A stretch of 11,933 nt of DNA. It comes from JAFGPF01 sp964500415. GTDB lineage: Bacteria; Chloroflexota; Dehalococcoidia; Dehalococcoidales; RBG-16-60-22. This document shows, one piece after another, positions 11,780-11,933 of the stretch; position 1 is the stretch's first letter, and the number at the start of each line of letters is the position of its first letter. The notes under the pieces were generated by a model. That model saw nothing but the letters and a program-made list of their open reading frames with translations, did not search any database and had not been told where the DNA came from. Where the stretch lies: assembly GCA_964500415.1 (NCBI GenBank), contig CAZCOB010000056.1, positions 1 through 11,933 of the forward strand, written 5' to 3'. The position numbers and the translations under genes were made by a program.

Positions 11780-11933
11780 ATGGATACAATTAAAACATGG
11801 TCGGAGATGACCTGGGAGGAAAAGCGTGAGGAGCGGTTCAAACGGTGGCTTGGACCTGATGTTACCTTCTCCAGCCCAGAAGCCGAAAAGCTCTACAAGG
11901 AGAGGGTGACCCGGTTTATTAAAGCCATCAAGC
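11780..11933 (+). CDS. second UroD/MtbA-family protein, cut by the window end
   Basis: The first 51 codons are visible. After MDTIKTWSEM the sequence TWEEKREERFKRWLGPDVTF, then SSPEAEKLYKERVTRF, is nearly the same as residues about 10-48 of the preceding gene, with differences at only a few positions and one residue deleted. It is a tandem paralogue and the remainder lies beyond the window. An AAAGGGGG stretch (11763-11770) lies 9 bases before the ATG. ATG 11772 is in another frame. Two copies in one operon suggest separate partner proteins, substrates, or a heteromeric enzyme. Confidence 0.85.
   Translation, partial: MDTIKTWSEMTWEEKREERFKRWLGPDVTFSSPEAEKLYKERVTRFIKAIK

Overview
The window looks like a chromosomal segment of a strict anaerobe. 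Gene content (corrinoid methyl transfer, a DUF134/DUF5320/NifX/Mrp metallocluster-type cluster, DUF169, a COG0731-type radical SAM enzyme) and protein style suggest Dehalococcoidia (Chloroflexota) or a similar sediment lineage. That placement is inference from gene content only. No rRNA, tRNA, CRISPR array or intact insertion sequence is visible.

Layout. 1-620 is AT-rich with no convincing gene and a few imperfect inverted repeats. A clean hairpin terminator (621-646) closes a leftward DUF169 gene. That gene is interrupted: its proper start and Shine-Dalgarno lie at 1522-1534, but an in-frame TGA at 1433-1435 cuts off the first 29 codons. Rightward genes then follow: an AhpD-like CxxC protein and an aspartate/glutamate-type racemase.

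3121-7224 is the core of the window. It holds a DUF134 regulator, a 55-residue Trp/Gly/Arg-rich microprotein, a DUF5320 protein, a NifX-fold protein fused to a Gly-Met-Arg repeat and coiled coil, a 29-codon DUF5320-like remnant, a second NifX-fold protein broken by an in-frame TAG, an Mrp/NBP35-type ATPase, an IscU/NifU-type scaffold and a J-domain protein. Spacing is tight and most genes have strong Shine-Dalgarno sites, so it reads as one operon for building, carrying or inserting a metal cluster. The regulator would sense or control it, NifX and NifU would hold cluster or precursor, Mrp would transfer it, and the J-protein would help release. The target is unknown. The Desulfovibrio orange-protein gene set is the nearest described parallel I can recall.

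7307-8771 holds a Cys-containing protein of uncertain family, overlapping a radical SAM enzyme by 8 bases. At 8830-9672 a Fur-family repressor has its own promoter and a palindromic operator-like site. Its gene is followed by a thioredoxin-like protein with an unusual CHHC active site, whose gene contains a perfect 24-bp palindrome. From 9782 a methyl-transfer operon begins: a corrinoid protein overlaps a UroD/MtbA-family protein by ATGA, and a second tandem paralogue runs off the window end.

Two separate genes carry single in-frame stop codons (TGA and TAG) inside otherwise continuous homologous sequence. This is the most striking anomaly. It means local gene decay, sequencing or assembly errors, or, less likely, recoding.
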